DNA of 13,242 bases, taken from Bacteroidota bacterium (GTDB lineage Bacteria; Bacteroidota; Bacteroidia; Flavobacteriales; Flavobacteriaceae). Made by a program: the position numbers and the translations under genes. Positions 1 through 6,117 of the stretch are shown piece after piece (within the stretch, counting starts at the first letter, position 1; each line of letters starts with the position of its first letter). The notes under the pieces were generated by a model. It saw only the letters and a program-made list of their open reading frames with translations. It ran no database searches and was not told the origin of the DNA. The stretch is taken from the NCBI GenBank assembly GCA_022601215.1, contig JAHZIZ010000288.1, forward strand, positions 1 through 13,242, given 5' to 3'.

Positions 1-5
1 CGATC

Positions 6-194
6 TTATTGGGTGTCTTTAGCAAAAGGGCTCCATTGAGTGGAACATTTTTTACCATTTTCATCATGCCACCAAAAAGTCCATCCGTATTGATCTGTTG
101 GGATGCCTAAGCGGTCTTTGTACCATTGCTTTTGGGCATCAGGGTCTTCACATTTAAAGAAGAACCCACCTAAACCTGTTACTCTATTTTTCAT
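6..194 (-). CDS. VOC-family (glyoxalase-like) protein, C-terminally truncated
   Basis: The 62 residues match the N-terminal half of a vicinal-oxygen-chelate protein of the glyoxalase/bleomycin-resistance type: a first beta strand near residues 5-13, the helix containing QKQWYKDRLGI (22-32) and a WTFWW strand followed by a STQWSPF strand (38-57). Family members of this kind are usually about 120-130 residues and continue after the SPF..DT motif with a Tyr-Phe-rich stretch and a second beta-alpha-beta module. Here a TAA stop follows DTQ directly and only five bases of the window remain. The gene is therefore either a truncated or degenerate copy, or hit by a frameshift or nonsense change. The ATG start lies 22 bases after the stop of the preceding VOC gene, so it is the last visible gene of that unit. 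Metal-site residues of the second half are absent, so activity as it stands is doubtful. The substrate is unknown. Confidence 0.6.
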   Translation of the reverse strand: MKNRVTGLGGFFFKCEDPDAQKQWYKDRLGIPTDQYGWTFWWHDENGKKCSTQWSPFAKDTQ

Positions 195-216
195 TTTAAA
201 ATAATTCTAATATCAA

Positions 217-588
217 TTACCTGTGTTGATCTATCAAAATGCTGTTCCCGTCTGGATCCATAACAATAAAACTGGCAGGACCTTTTGTAGTTTCATCGGC
301 CTCGGATAAAATAGGTATCCCATGCTGTTTTAGGTGCTTTTGGATGGCTCTAACATCGTCAAAGGTTTCTACATGGTTGGCATCAGTATCCCATCCTGGA
401 TTAAAGGTGATGATGTTATTTTCAAACATGCCTTGAAACAAACCTATGAGGCTTCCTTCACTTTTCATGATGAGGTAGTTTTTATCCATGGCTCCAGCAA
501 ACACAGAAAACCCCATGCTTTCGTAAAAGGCTTTAGATGTTTTTAAATCTTTCACGGCTAAACTAATGGAAAAGGCTCCTAATTTCAT
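217..588 (-). CDS. VOC-family (glyoxalase/extradiol dioxygenase-like) protein
   Basis: This complete 123-residue single-domain protein has two beta-alpha-beta-beta-beta modules, the fold of glyoxalase I, fosfomycin/bleomycin resistance proteins and extradiol dioxygenases. The first module covers about residues 1-55 (helix DLKTSKAFYESMGF, 14-27). The second covers about 70-121, with a helix at 77-90 and the hallmark ending FIVMDPDGNSILID (107-120). It lacks a signal peptide, so it should be cytosolic. The ATG lies one base after the TAA stop of the DUF1801 gene, which points to translational coupling. The neighbouring downstream gene is a second, divergent and truncated VOC protein. Family membership is secure. 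The metal ligands and substrate cannot be assigned from sequence alone, and nothing here supports calling it a true glyoxalase I. Confidence 0.85.
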   Translation of the reverse strand: MKLGAFSISLAVKDLKTSKAFYESMGFSVFAGAMDKNYLIMKSEGSLIGLFQGMFENNIITFNPGWDTDANHVETFDDVRAIQKHLKQHGIPILSEADETTKGPASFIVMDPDGNSILIDQHR

Positions 589-589
589 T

Positions 590-1048
590 TTACTTCTTTT
601 TTAAGTTAGTTTCATAAAGATCAATCCATTCTTCCGAAGTCATTTTTTTACAGAGTTCAGCAATAAGATCGTATGGAATATCATCTACCTTTTTAAAGCG
701 AACACAACTTTTTCCCATATCTAGTTTGTATTTGCAATGATTAGGAAATTCTGAGACAAACCAATCCAACAATGTTTTTTTTGCATAGATGCCCATGTGA
801 TAGAGAGCAATAAAGTTTTTTTGTGAAGCAATATTAATAAATGGCAGCGGGTCTTTGGGGTTGCAATGGTATCCATCTGGATATATAGAATGAGGAACGT
901 AAAATCCAATCATTTTGTAGTTGATGCCTTCTTCAAAGCCTTTTGGGAGGTTTTTGGCCACAGTTTTTCTTAGTTTATCTACAGGACCTTTTCGGTCTTC
1001 TGGAAGTTGATCAATATAGTGTTCTACGGTATCGGCTTGGTATTGCAT
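590..1048 (-). CDS. DUF1801 domain protein (YdhG-like)
   Basis: The 152-residue cytosolic protein has the DUF1801 fold: an N-terminal helix with a DQLPEDRKGPVDKLRKTV segment (13-30), a beta strand around INYKMIGFYVP (42-52), the central FINIASQKNFIALYHMGIY block (70-88) and a C-terminal GKSCVRFKKVDDIPYDLIAEL segment (112-132). Structures of this superfamily resemble frataxin/YdhG, and some members have been called iron chaperones, but the function is not settled. This copy has a GYHCNPKDPLP insertion (59-69) and four cysteines. It starts 11 bases after the DUF4199 gene and ends one base before the VOC gene, so it is co-transcribed with both. The family call is good and the biological role is unknown. 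Confidence 0.8.
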   Translation of the reverse strand: MQYQADTVEHYIDQLPEDRKGPVDKLRKTVAKNLPKGFEEGINYKMIGFYVPHSIYPDGYHCNPKDPLPFINIASQKNFIALYHMGIYAKKTLLDWFVSEFPNHCKYKLDMGKSCVRFKKVDDIPYDLIAELCKKMTSEEWIDLYETNLKKK

Positions 1049-1059
1049 GGTTGTCTAAT

Positions 1060-1569
1060 TTATTTTCGTTGTAAGATAAGTGCGGATAGTAAAGAAACAA
1101 TAAACCCTATGACAAAAACGGTCATGGACATTAAGAGAAAACTCATGGTTTTGCTACTAAATAGTTCTCGTTGTGCCTCCATTTGGGCAAGCTTGGTCTC
1201 TAATTCAACACCAGAAAGTGTTGTTTTTAGTTCGGCGACGTGGTGATTATAATACTCGGTGGTGAAATTCGGATTCAAATATTGATAGACAATATCCACT
1301 ATGCCAAATGCAATGGCCGCAAAAAATGTGATCAGTATCCCAATGAGTAGTGCTTTTCCAAAAGAAACCTGACCGTCATTTTCGCGATCACGGTAATGTT
1401 TTATTCCGAAGAAGACAAAAGAAAGAGAAACAATAATGGTAGTATACCCAACGACTTCTTGTCCGGAATATCCCAGGTCTAATCCTTTCCCGATAAACCA
1501 TCCGATGACAAATAAAACGACAATAGTTAATGCAGAATAAATGCCGTATTTTATACTAGTAGTTTTCAT
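1060..1569 (-). CDS. DUF4199 four-helix membrane protein
   Basis: The 169-residue inner-membrane protein has four hydrophobic helices at about residues 8-28, 38-57, 70-97 and 143-166. The short basic linker between helices two and three contains KHYRDRENDGQVSFGKAL (57-74), which is characteristic of DUF4199, a family found mainly in Bacteroidota. A soluble stretch of about 45 residues (98-142), rich in Glu and Gln and probably helical, lies between helices three and four. No enzymatic motif is visible and the function is unknown. It is the first gene of the left-hand unit. Its upstream gap carries a TAnnTTTG box about 25 bases before the ATG and two related palindromes, and the gene upstream of that gap encodes a membrane-anchored LuxR-type regulator, so regulated expression is likely (inference). 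Confidence 0.85.
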   Translation of the reverse strand: MKTTSIKYGIYSALTIVVLFVIGWFIGKGLDLGYSGQEVVGYTTIIVSLSFVFFGIKHYRDRENDGQVSFGKALLIGILITFFAAIAFGIVDIVYQYLNPNFTTEYYNHHVAELKTTLSGVELETKLAQMEAQRELFSSKTMSFLLMSMTVFVIGFIVSLLSALILQRK

Positions 1570-1593
1570 ATGACTTGATTTAAGTTAGTCTTC

Positions 1594-1601
1594 CAAAAAT
1601 A
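1594..1601 (-). promoter_or_regulatory. Candidate -7 box (TATTTTTG) for the DUF4199 gene
   Basis: On the minus strand the octamer fits the Bacteroidota -7 consensus TAnnTTTG. It would place transcription start near 1587 and give a leader of about 18 bases before the ATG. No clear TTG is seen at the usual -33 spacing, which would fit a promoter that needs an activator. This is a pattern match only. Confidence 0.4.
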
Positions 1602-1626
1602 GGGTGTGACTTCAAAAAAACACTCA

Positions 1627-1636
1627 TACTAAAGTA
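1627..1636. promoter_or_regulatory. Second, shorter palindrome (TACTAAAGTA), possible operator
   Basis: TACT and AGTA arms flank an AA centre. The ten bases differ by one base from the core TACTTAAGTA of the larger palindrome at 1647-1662. The two centres are 23 bases apart, about two helical turns, and this one sits about 45 bases before the predicted start of DUF4199 transcription. A site this short could occur by chance, but its similarity and spacing argue for a paired operator. Confidence 0.35.
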
Positions 1637-1646
1637 CCAAATTATC

Positions 1647-1662
1647 TCCTACTTAAGTAGGA
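1647..1662. promoter_or_regulatory. Perfect 16-base palindrome (TCCTACTTAAGTAGGA), probable operator
   Basis: The sequence is identical to its own reverse complement over 16 bases. It lies in the 101-base gap between the LuxR-type regulator gene and the DUF4199 gene, 8 bases after the regulator stop and about 68 bases (centre) before the predicted DUF4199 transcription start. It has no loop and no following T tract, so it does not look like a terminator. A dimeric LuxR-type DNA-binding domain is the obvious candidate ligand (inference). Confidence 0.5.
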
Positions 1663-1670
1663 TTAGATGT

Positions 1671-2081
1671 TTAAACAAGGATACCAAGAGCTTTCGCCTT
1701 TTGAATGGCCTGTGTGCGACGCTTGGCATTAAGCTTTATAAAGAGATTGGAAATATGTGTTTTTATGGTGCTTTCAGAAATAAACAATGCGTCTGCGATT
1801 TCTCGATTTGAAAGCCCTTCCGAAATTTTCACTAAGATTTCATGCTCTCGTTTACTAATACCTAAGGCTTCAATTTTTTGATAGTCGATGAGAGGAAGGA
1901 GTTCTTTTTTATGAAGGCTTCTTTTGTTTAGAATAACACCTACAGCGAAAAAGACAATAGCCACCACCGCAATAACCCATTCAATTTCCAGCCCACCCGA
2001 AGTAATCGTGTAAGTGCTAAGCTGAAATAACGTAAGTAGAGCAATAATCAAAGCACCAAAAATGAGTATTGTTTTTTTCAT
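1671..2081 (-). CDS. Membrane-anchored LuxR-type transcriptional regulator
   Basis: The 136-residue protein has two predicted membrane helices (about 5-22 and 34-51), a basic stop-transfer segment NKRSLHKKE (52-60), a short linker, and a LuxR/GerE helix-turn-helix domain (about 72-134). The core LuxR motifs are visible: LGISKREHEILVKISEGLSN (73-92), REIADALFISESTIKTHISN (93-112) and LNAKRRTQAI (117-126). There is no receiver, PAS or autoinducer domain, so this is not an ordinary response regulator. The topology places both termini inside, with the DNA-binding domain in the cytoplasm tethered to the membrane. It is the last gene of the rsmA-led run and starts 3 bases after the 2-hydroxyacid dehydrogenase. 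Palindromic sites just downstream, before the DUF4199 gene, are likely targets (inference). A signal sensed through the short 11-residue periplasmic loop or the membrane is possible but unproven. Confidence 0.85.
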   Translation of the reverse strand: MKKTILIFGALIIALLTLFQLSTYTITSGGLEIEWVIAVVAIVFFAVGVILNKRSLHKKELLPLIDYQKIEALGISKREHEILVKISEGLSNREIADALFISESTIKTHISNLFIKLNAKRRTQAIQKAKALGILV

Positions 2082-2084
2082 AAG

Positions 2085-3023
2085 TTAACTCGAAAAATGG
2101 GTGCGTATTCTTTCAACTATAGTTTGTGCTAGTTTCTCTTTACTTTCAATGGTCCATCCCGCTACATGTGGAGATAGAATTACATTGTTCATCTCTAATA
2201 GTTCCTTGAATTCGGTTGGCATGTCCTGACCAAATAGCGACTCGAAGGATAATTTTTCATATTCTAGAACATCTAATCCCGCCCCAAGTACTTTTCCATC
2301 TTTTAAGGCGGACACGAGGTCTTTGGTGACCACACTTTTTCCTCTAGCTGTATTGAGTAACCAAAAAGGTTTATTAAATTTTGAAATAAATTCCTTGTCA
2401 ATCATTTTATCTGTTTGAGGCGTCCAAGGAGTATGTAAGCTCACTACGTCTGCCATTTCTTGAATTGTTTCAAGGGACACCTGAGTGGCATTTAGATCAC
2501 CAACATCATCTAAGATGTCATAACAAAAAGTGGTGCAGTCAAACCCCTTGAGCTTTTTTGCAAAGGCTTTTCCCATATTACCATATCCAATAATACCTAC
2601 AATTTTGCCGTCCAGTTCTATACCCCGATGATCTTCGCGTATCCATTGTCCAGACTTGACACTTCGATCTCCAGCATTTAGCTTATTGAAAAGCGATAGA
2701 AGCATCCCTAGGCTATGTTCCCCCACAGCATTTCTATTGCCCTCAGGTGCTGAAAATAGTTGTATTCCTTTGCTTTCGGCATAAGGGATGTCAATACTCT
2801 CCAATCCGGCGCCTACTCTAGCAATAAATTTTAATTGACTTCCTGCATCTATAAAGGTTTTATCTATCTTAAATCGGCTCCTTATCACGATGCCATCAAA
2901 GGCATGAATGATTTTTTCTATTTCTCCTTTTGAAGATACATAGTCTACTTCATTACTAAAACCAGCTTCGGAAAGCTGTGCCAAAAGTAATGGGTGATTT
3001 TGGTCAAGGTGGAGAATTTTCAC
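2085..3023 (-). CDS. D-isomer-specific 2-hydroxyacid dehydrogenase (phosphoglycerate dehydrogenase-like)
   Basis: The 312-residue cytosolic NAD(P)-dependent oxidoreductase has the two-domain fold of this family. The nucleotide-binding motif is G146-Y-G148-N-M-G151. The catalytic triad is visible as R227 in LLNTARGKSVV, E256 in GLDVLEYE and H286 in ILSPHVAGW. The substrate-loop motif RVGAGLESID (69-78) and SAPEGNRNAVGEH (91-103) resemble D-3-phosphoglycerate dehydrogenases and hydroxypyruvate reductases, but no C-terminal ACT or regulatory domain is present. The exact substrate is open. The start is GTG: the TAA stop of the cupin gene lies in the same frame two codons upstream, so no earlier start is possible. 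The cupin gene precedes it and the regulator follows, each with a 3-base gap. Confidence 0.88.
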   Translation of the reverse strand: MKILHLDQNHPLLLAQLSEAGFSNEVDYVSSKGEIEKIIHAFDGIVIRSRFKIDKTFIDAGSQLKFIARVGAGLESIDIPYAESKGIQLFSAPEGNRNAVGEHSLGMLLSLFNKLNAGDRSVKSGQWIREDHRGIELDGKIVGIIGYGNMGKAFAKKLKGFDCTTFCYDILDDVGDLNATQVSLETIQEMADVVSLHTPWTPQTDKMIDKEFISKFNKPFWLLNTARGKSVVTKDLVSALKDGKVLGAGLDVLEYEKLSFESLFGQDMPTEFKELLEMNNVILSPHVAGWTIESKEKLAQTIVERIRTHFSS

Positions 3024-3026
3024 AGT

Positions 3027-3392
3027 TTAAATTTTTGGATATTCAGTTTGTGTCTTCTCATGAACGACGGTACCCGTGTGTTTGGTATTAAGCTTTTCAA
3101 ATAGCAACAGATGTACTTCTTCCTTTCCCTGAGATTTTGGGCAGTGTTCTACGCCTTTGGGGACCACGATAATTTCACCTTCCTGGACCACTTCAACTTT
3201 GTCCCTAAAATGCATTTCCAAAGTACCTTTTTGAACATAAAATAGCTCATCCTCATCATCGTGTTTGTGCCATACAAATTCGCCTTGAATTTTAGCGAGA
3301 ATCACTTGCATATCATCGACAACTGCAATTTGATGTGGATGCCATTGCTTAGAGAATCTAGAAAATTTTTCTTGAATATTGATTGGATTCAT
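3027..3392 (-). CDS. Small cupin-domain protein
   Basis: The 121-residue single-domain cupin_2 protein is a six-stranded beta barrel. Cupin motif 1 is seen as WHKHDDEDELFYVQKG (41-56), giving metal ligands H42, H44 and E49. Motif 2 is GEIIVVPKGVEHCPKS (72-87), giving H83. All four usual metal ligands are therefore present, so a mononuclear metal site is likely. No signal peptide is seen. Members of this small-cupin type are annotated variously as isomerases, dioxygenases or sugar-binding proteins, and the sequence does not choose among them. It starts 8 bases after the thioesterase stop and ends 3 bases before the dehydrogenase, so it belongs to the same operon. Confidence 0.85.
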   Translation of the reverse strand: MNPINIQEKFSRFSKQWHPHQIAVVDDMQVILAKIQGEFVWHKHDDEDELFYVQKGTLEMHFRDKVEVVQEGEIIVVPKGVEHCPKSQGKEEVHLLLFEKLNTKHTGTVVHEKTQTEYPKI

Positions 3393-3400
3393 AGTGTGTT

Positions 3401-3799
3401 TTATTTCATAAACAAAGTACGAATTTCCTCGGTAATTTTTGTAGGCTTAAGACTTTTTCCATCTAAAAGACACCATAGCGTTTTGGCGGTGATTAGCAGT
3501 TGCAAATCTGATGCTCTACTAATTTCAAAACAACGTTCACTTTTAACACCTTTGGCAAAGGTAACCCATGTGCTTATAATGAGCTCTTCCCCTTCAAAGG
3601 AAGAGGCTTTATAATCAATTTCATGTCGTAAGACATACCACACATAGCGATCACGTAACCCAGAGTTGGTGTTTTGTTTCCAATGCTTTGTTGCTGCCTC
3701 CATGCACCATTGAAGATAGGCGAGATTGTTTACATGATTTCGTTCATCGATTGCGTTAGCTGGAACAATGAAGGAATATGTGAGTCGTTCAGGGGTCAA
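3401..3799 (-). CDS. Hotdog-fold acyl-CoA thioesterase (4HBT family)
   Basis: The 132-residue protein has a single hotdog domain of the 4-hydroxybenzoyl-CoA thioesterase/YbgC/FatA-like group. The diagnostic motif is D18 followed by HVNN (22-25) and AYLQW (27-31) before the long central helix. Strands at 57-66, 71-82 and 91-109 complete the fold. It would hydrolyse an acyl-CoA or acyl-ACP thioester in the cytosol, but the substrate is unknown. The likely start is TTG, overlapping the TGA stop of mgtE in a TTGA arrangement. No ATG occurs in this frame before the active-site motif except far upstream within mgtE, and family members begin about here. This means coupled translation from mgtE and probably weak initiation. 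Confidence in the family is high, in the exact start moderate. Confidence 0.82.
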   Translation of the reverse strand: MTPERLTYSFIVPANAIDERNHVNNLAYLQWCMEAATKHWKQNTNSGLRDRYVWYVLRHEIDYKASSFEGEELIISTWVTFAKGVKSERCFEISRASDLQLLITAKTLWCLLDGKSLKPTKITEEIRTLFMK

Positions 3800-5142
3800 A
3801 AAAGAATTAATTTGGCAATCCAGAAGTATATTAATATTCCGAAAATATCATTGCTGGTCGTTATAAAAGGTCCCGTAGCAATGGCAGGATCAATGCCTCG
3901 TTTGTTCAAAAATAAAGGAATGAAAGTTCCAATAATTCCAGCCACAATAATCACAACGAAAAGCGATATGGAAATGGCTGCAGCAGCCCTGTAATCACCA
4001 TACCATGCTGCTGTAAACATGAAAAGGACAATGCCTAAAATGAGTCCGTTAAGCATGGCAAGAAGCATTTCTTTAAAGAGTCGGTTACTCACACTTCCTT
4101 TAATGTCATCATTTGCCAAACCTTGGACGATAATAGCGCTAGATTGAACACCTACATTTCCGGCCATCGCTGCGATTAACGGGGTATAGAAAAAGAGCAG
4201 TGCATAACTTTGTAAAATATCTTCAAAACCACCCATAATGGTCGCAGCTCCTACACCACCAAGTAGTCCAAGGAATAGCCATGGTAATCTAGCGCGCGTG
4301 AGTTCGAGAATACTATCATCTGCCTCTACGTCTTGAGATATACCTGCCGCCATTTGGTAATCTTTTTCGGCTTCATCCTTAATGAAATCGACAATATCAT
4401 CAATAGTAATTCGTCCCATCAAAATTCCTTTTTCATCTACAACAGGGATAGCCTCAAGATCGTATTTCTGCATGATTCGGGCTACCTCTTCATTTTCAGT
4501 ATGAACGGTGACAAAATCAACCTTTGGGATAAACACTTCACTTATTTTGGTCTTCTCGGCCGCCGTTAAAAGATCTTTAAGAGAAAGTCTGCCAATGAGT
4601 TTTCCTTCTTTATCAGTTACATAAATGGAGTGAACTCTAGTTACATTTTCGGCTTGACGGCGCATTTCTCGAACACAACCAGCCACAGTCCAGGTTTCTT
4701 TTACTTTGACTAATTCTTTTGCCATTAAAGCCCCGGCTGTGCTATCTTCATAGGTGAGAAGCTCAACAATATCGGCAACACGATCTTCGTCATCTATTTC
4801 ACCAATAACCTCTTGCTTCACTTCCTCGTCCAATTCGGCTACTACATCAGCGGCATCATCGGTATCCATTTCTGAAAGTTCTTCGGCAATTTCCTTTGGA
4901 GAAAGACGCTCCAGGATTTTTTCACGAACATCTTCATCGATCTCCATCAAAGCTTCAGAAGTAATTTCGCTTTCTAAAGATTTAATTAAGAAGGTGGCAT
5001 CATCACTTTTTAATTCTTCGAGAATTTCAGCAATATCTGCGAAGTGAAAATCCTGCAAGAGTTCCTTTAACTCAAGACCATTCCTTTGGGCAATGAGATG
5101 CTCAATATGTTGGAGGAAATCAGTCGTGAGTTGAAATGCCAT
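3796..5142 (-). CDS. mgtE: Magnesium transporter MgtE
   Basis: This Mg2+-selective inner-membrane channel is read as 448 residues. Segments in order are an acidic alpha-helical MgtE N domain (about 22-128), two CBS domains (about 135-195 and 200-256) and a five-helix membrane domain (about 285-447). The signature [20 protein letters not shown] (321-340) and the final [13 protein letters not shown] (428-440), with the conserved pore aspartate D432, are intact. In the family the N and CBS domains bind Mg2+ and close the pore when internal Mg2+ is high. The ATG at 5142 is chosen because it gives the usual MAF.LT start. An upstream in-frame start at 5208 would add 22 atypical residues inside rsmA. 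With this start the gene overlaps the 3' end of rsmA by 23 bases, and its stop overlaps the thioesterase start. Confidence 0.93.
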   Translation of the reverse strand: MAFQLTTDFLQHIEHLIAQRNGLELKELLQDFHFADIAEILEELKSDDATFLIKSLESEITSEALMEIDEDVREKILERLSPKEIAEELSEMDTDDAADVVAELDEEVKQEVIGEIDDEDRVADIVELLTYEDSTAGALMAKELVKVKETWTVAGCVREMRRQAENVTRVHSIYVTDKEGKLIGRLSLKDLLTAAEKTKISEVFIPKVDFVTVHTENEEVARIMQKYDLEAIPVVDEKGILMGRITIDDIVDFIKDEAEKDYQMAAGISQDVEADDSILELTRARLPWLFLGLLGGVGAATIMGGFEDILQSYALLFFYTPLIAAMAGNVGVQSSAIIVQGLANDDIKGSVSNRLFKEMLLAMLNGLILGIVLFMFTAAWYGDYRAAAAISISLFVVIIVAGIIGTFIPLFLNKRGIDPAIATGPFITTSNDIFGILIYFWIAKLILF

Positions 5143-5914
5143 CGTCCTGTATTTTTTGGGTAAGCGTGATAAATTCCAAAACAGATAATTGTTCGGGACG
5201 TTGGGCAAATATAGTATCTTCTTTTAGTTTATCGGAAAGTTGTAATGTTTTTAAACTGTTGCGAATGGTTTTTCTCCGCTGTTGAAAGGCGGTTTTTACT
5301 ACTTTGAAAAACAAACGTTCATCACAATCTAAAGAGGTTTTTTCTTTTCTTCTGAGTCGTAACACACCGCTATCTACTTTTGGTGGAGGATTGAAGACGC
5401 CTGGTTTTACCGTAAAAAGATATTCGGCATCAAAAAATGCTTGCGTAAGCACCGAAAGGATACCATAGGTTTTACTACCTTCTTTTTCACAGATGCGTTG
5501 TGCCACCTCTTTTTGAAACATACCAGTAAATTCCGGAACTTGATTGCGCCACTCAATGGCTTTAAAAACAATTTGGGTGGAAATGTTATATGGGAAATTG
5601 CCAGTAATAGCGAAGGGATCTTTCCCAAAAAGTTGTGAGAGATCGTATTTTAGAAAATCAGCTTCAAGGATGGTTAGATTGTCATTGGGATAATGAGTCT
5701 TTAGATATGTGATGGATTCTGAGTCAAGATCCATAGCGATGACATTCACGGGTTCTTCAATAAGATATTTTGTAAGCACACCCATTCCAGGTCCTATTTC
5801 CAACACGTTTTTATAGCCCTCTAACGTCAAGGTGTTAGCTATTTTTTCAGCGACATTTTCATCGTGTAAAAAATGCTGTCCTAAGTATTTTTTTGCGCGT
5901 ACTTTTTGACTCAT
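5120..5914 (-). CDS. rsmA: 16S rRNA dimethyladenosine transferase RsmA (KsgA)
   Basis: The 264-residue enzyme dimethylates two adjacent adenines (A1518 and A1519, E. coli numbering) in the 3' helix of 16S rRNA late in 30S assembly, using S-adenosylmethionine. Visible motifs are the N-terminal KKYLGQHFL (8-16), SAM motif I EIGPGMG (39-45), the acidic D62-L-D64 after strand two, EADF (84-87) and the catalytic GNFPYNIS (105-112), where Phe replaces the commoner Leu of NLPY. The C-terminal [10 protein letters not shown] and FQQRRKT (210-216) elements are present. The ATG at 5914 is chosen; a TTG at 5926 would add only four residues ahead of the conserved [10 protein letters not shown] start. It heads a close-packed operon, and a -7-like box lies just upstream. 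Confidence 0.94.
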   Translation of the reverse strand: MSQKVRAKKYLGQHFLHDENVAEKIANTLTLEGYKNVLEIGPGMGVLTKYLIEEPVNVIAMDLDSESITYLKTHYPNDNLTILEADFLKYDLSQLFGKDPFAITGNFPYNISTQIVFKAIEWRNQVPEFTGMFQKEVAQRICEKEGSKTYGILSVLTQAFFDAEYLFTVKPGVFNPPPKVDSGVLRLRRKEKTSLDCDERLFFKVVKTAFQQRRKTIRNSLKTLQLSDKLKEDTIFAQRPEQLSVLEFITLTQKIQDDGISTHD

Positions 5915-5923
5915 AATGAACGG

Positions 5924-5931
5924 CAAAGGTA
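5924..5931 (-). promoter_or_regulatory. Candidate -7 box (TACCTTTG) for the rsmA operon
   Basis: On the minus strand the octamer TACCTTTG followed by CC fits the Bacteroidota -7 consensus TAnnTTTG. It ends 9 bases before the rsmA ATG, so the transcript would have a very short leader of only a few bases. No convincing -33 TTG is found 17-23 bases upstream. Pattern match only. Confidence 0.4.
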
Positions 5932-6007
5932 GGGGTATTTCGATTAATAATTTAGGCTAATTTTTTGACCAAAACGGCCGTTATGGCTTTTCCATACATT
6001 ATCAAAT

Positions 6008-6027
6008 GTTAAAGTGTACACTTTAAC
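6008..6027. promoter_or_regulatory. Perfect 20-base palindrome in the rsmA/ompA divergent region
   Basis: GTTAAAGTGTACACTTTAAC equals its own reverse complement over 20 bases, with no loop. It lies about 94 bases from the rsmA start and 91 bases from the OmpA-family gene start, almost exactly midway, and about 53 bases before the -7-like box of the latter. Its form fits an operator for a dimeric regulator that could serve one or both promoters. I do not recognise the regulator. Confidence 0.5.
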
Positions 6028-6078
6028 GAATATAATAGATGTTTTGACTAAAAAATGTAGGAAAATTCAACCGAAAGA

Positions 6079-6099
6079 TTAGATTTGTCTCGAATCTAA
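6079..6099 (+). repeat. Small inverted repeat over the predicted transcription start of the OmpA-family gene
   Basis: Arms TTAGATT (6079-6085) and AATCTAA (6093-6099) are exact reverse complements with a 7-base spacer. The left arm overlaps the -7-like box and the right arm falls at the predicted transcription start. It could be a repressor site or a weak leader hairpin. Chance cannot be excluded in AT-rich DNA. Confidence 0.3.
6080..6087 (+). promoter_or_regulatory. Candidate -7 box (TAGATTTG) for the OmpA-family gene
   Basis: The octamer fits TAnnTTTG and lies 30 bases before the ATG, predicting a leader of about 24 bases. The nearest TTTTG (6042-6046) is too far upstream to be the normal -33 element. 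Pattern match only. Confidence 0.4.
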
Positions 6100-6117
6100 C
6101 AATAATGAATACCTAAC

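Noticed and set aside
239..436. Plus-strand reading frames opposite the VOC, DUF4199, thioesterase, MgtE, RsmA, TPR, SerS and RibF genes
   Set aside because: They mirror well-conserved minus-strand genes, show no recognisable domains, and lack promoter or start signals.
1554..1561. TACTAGTA, an 8-base palindrome at the DUF4199 start, resembling the operator arms
   Set aside because: It lies within coding sequence, lacks the two-base centre of the other sites, and is short enough to be chance.
1647..1662. Palindrome read as a transcription terminator of the rsmA operon
   Set aside because: It has no loop and no T tract follows on the minus strand; a DNA-binding site is more likely.
5143..5208. 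Longer MgtE with 22 extra N-terminal residues
   Set aside because: The extra residues lie inside rsmA and do not resemble MgtE N-termini, while the ATG at 5142 gives the usual start.
5973..5982. AACGGCCGTT, a 10-base palindrome in the rsmA/ompA gap
   Set aside because: It is short and isolated, and close to the far stronger 20-base palindrome, so it is probably chance.
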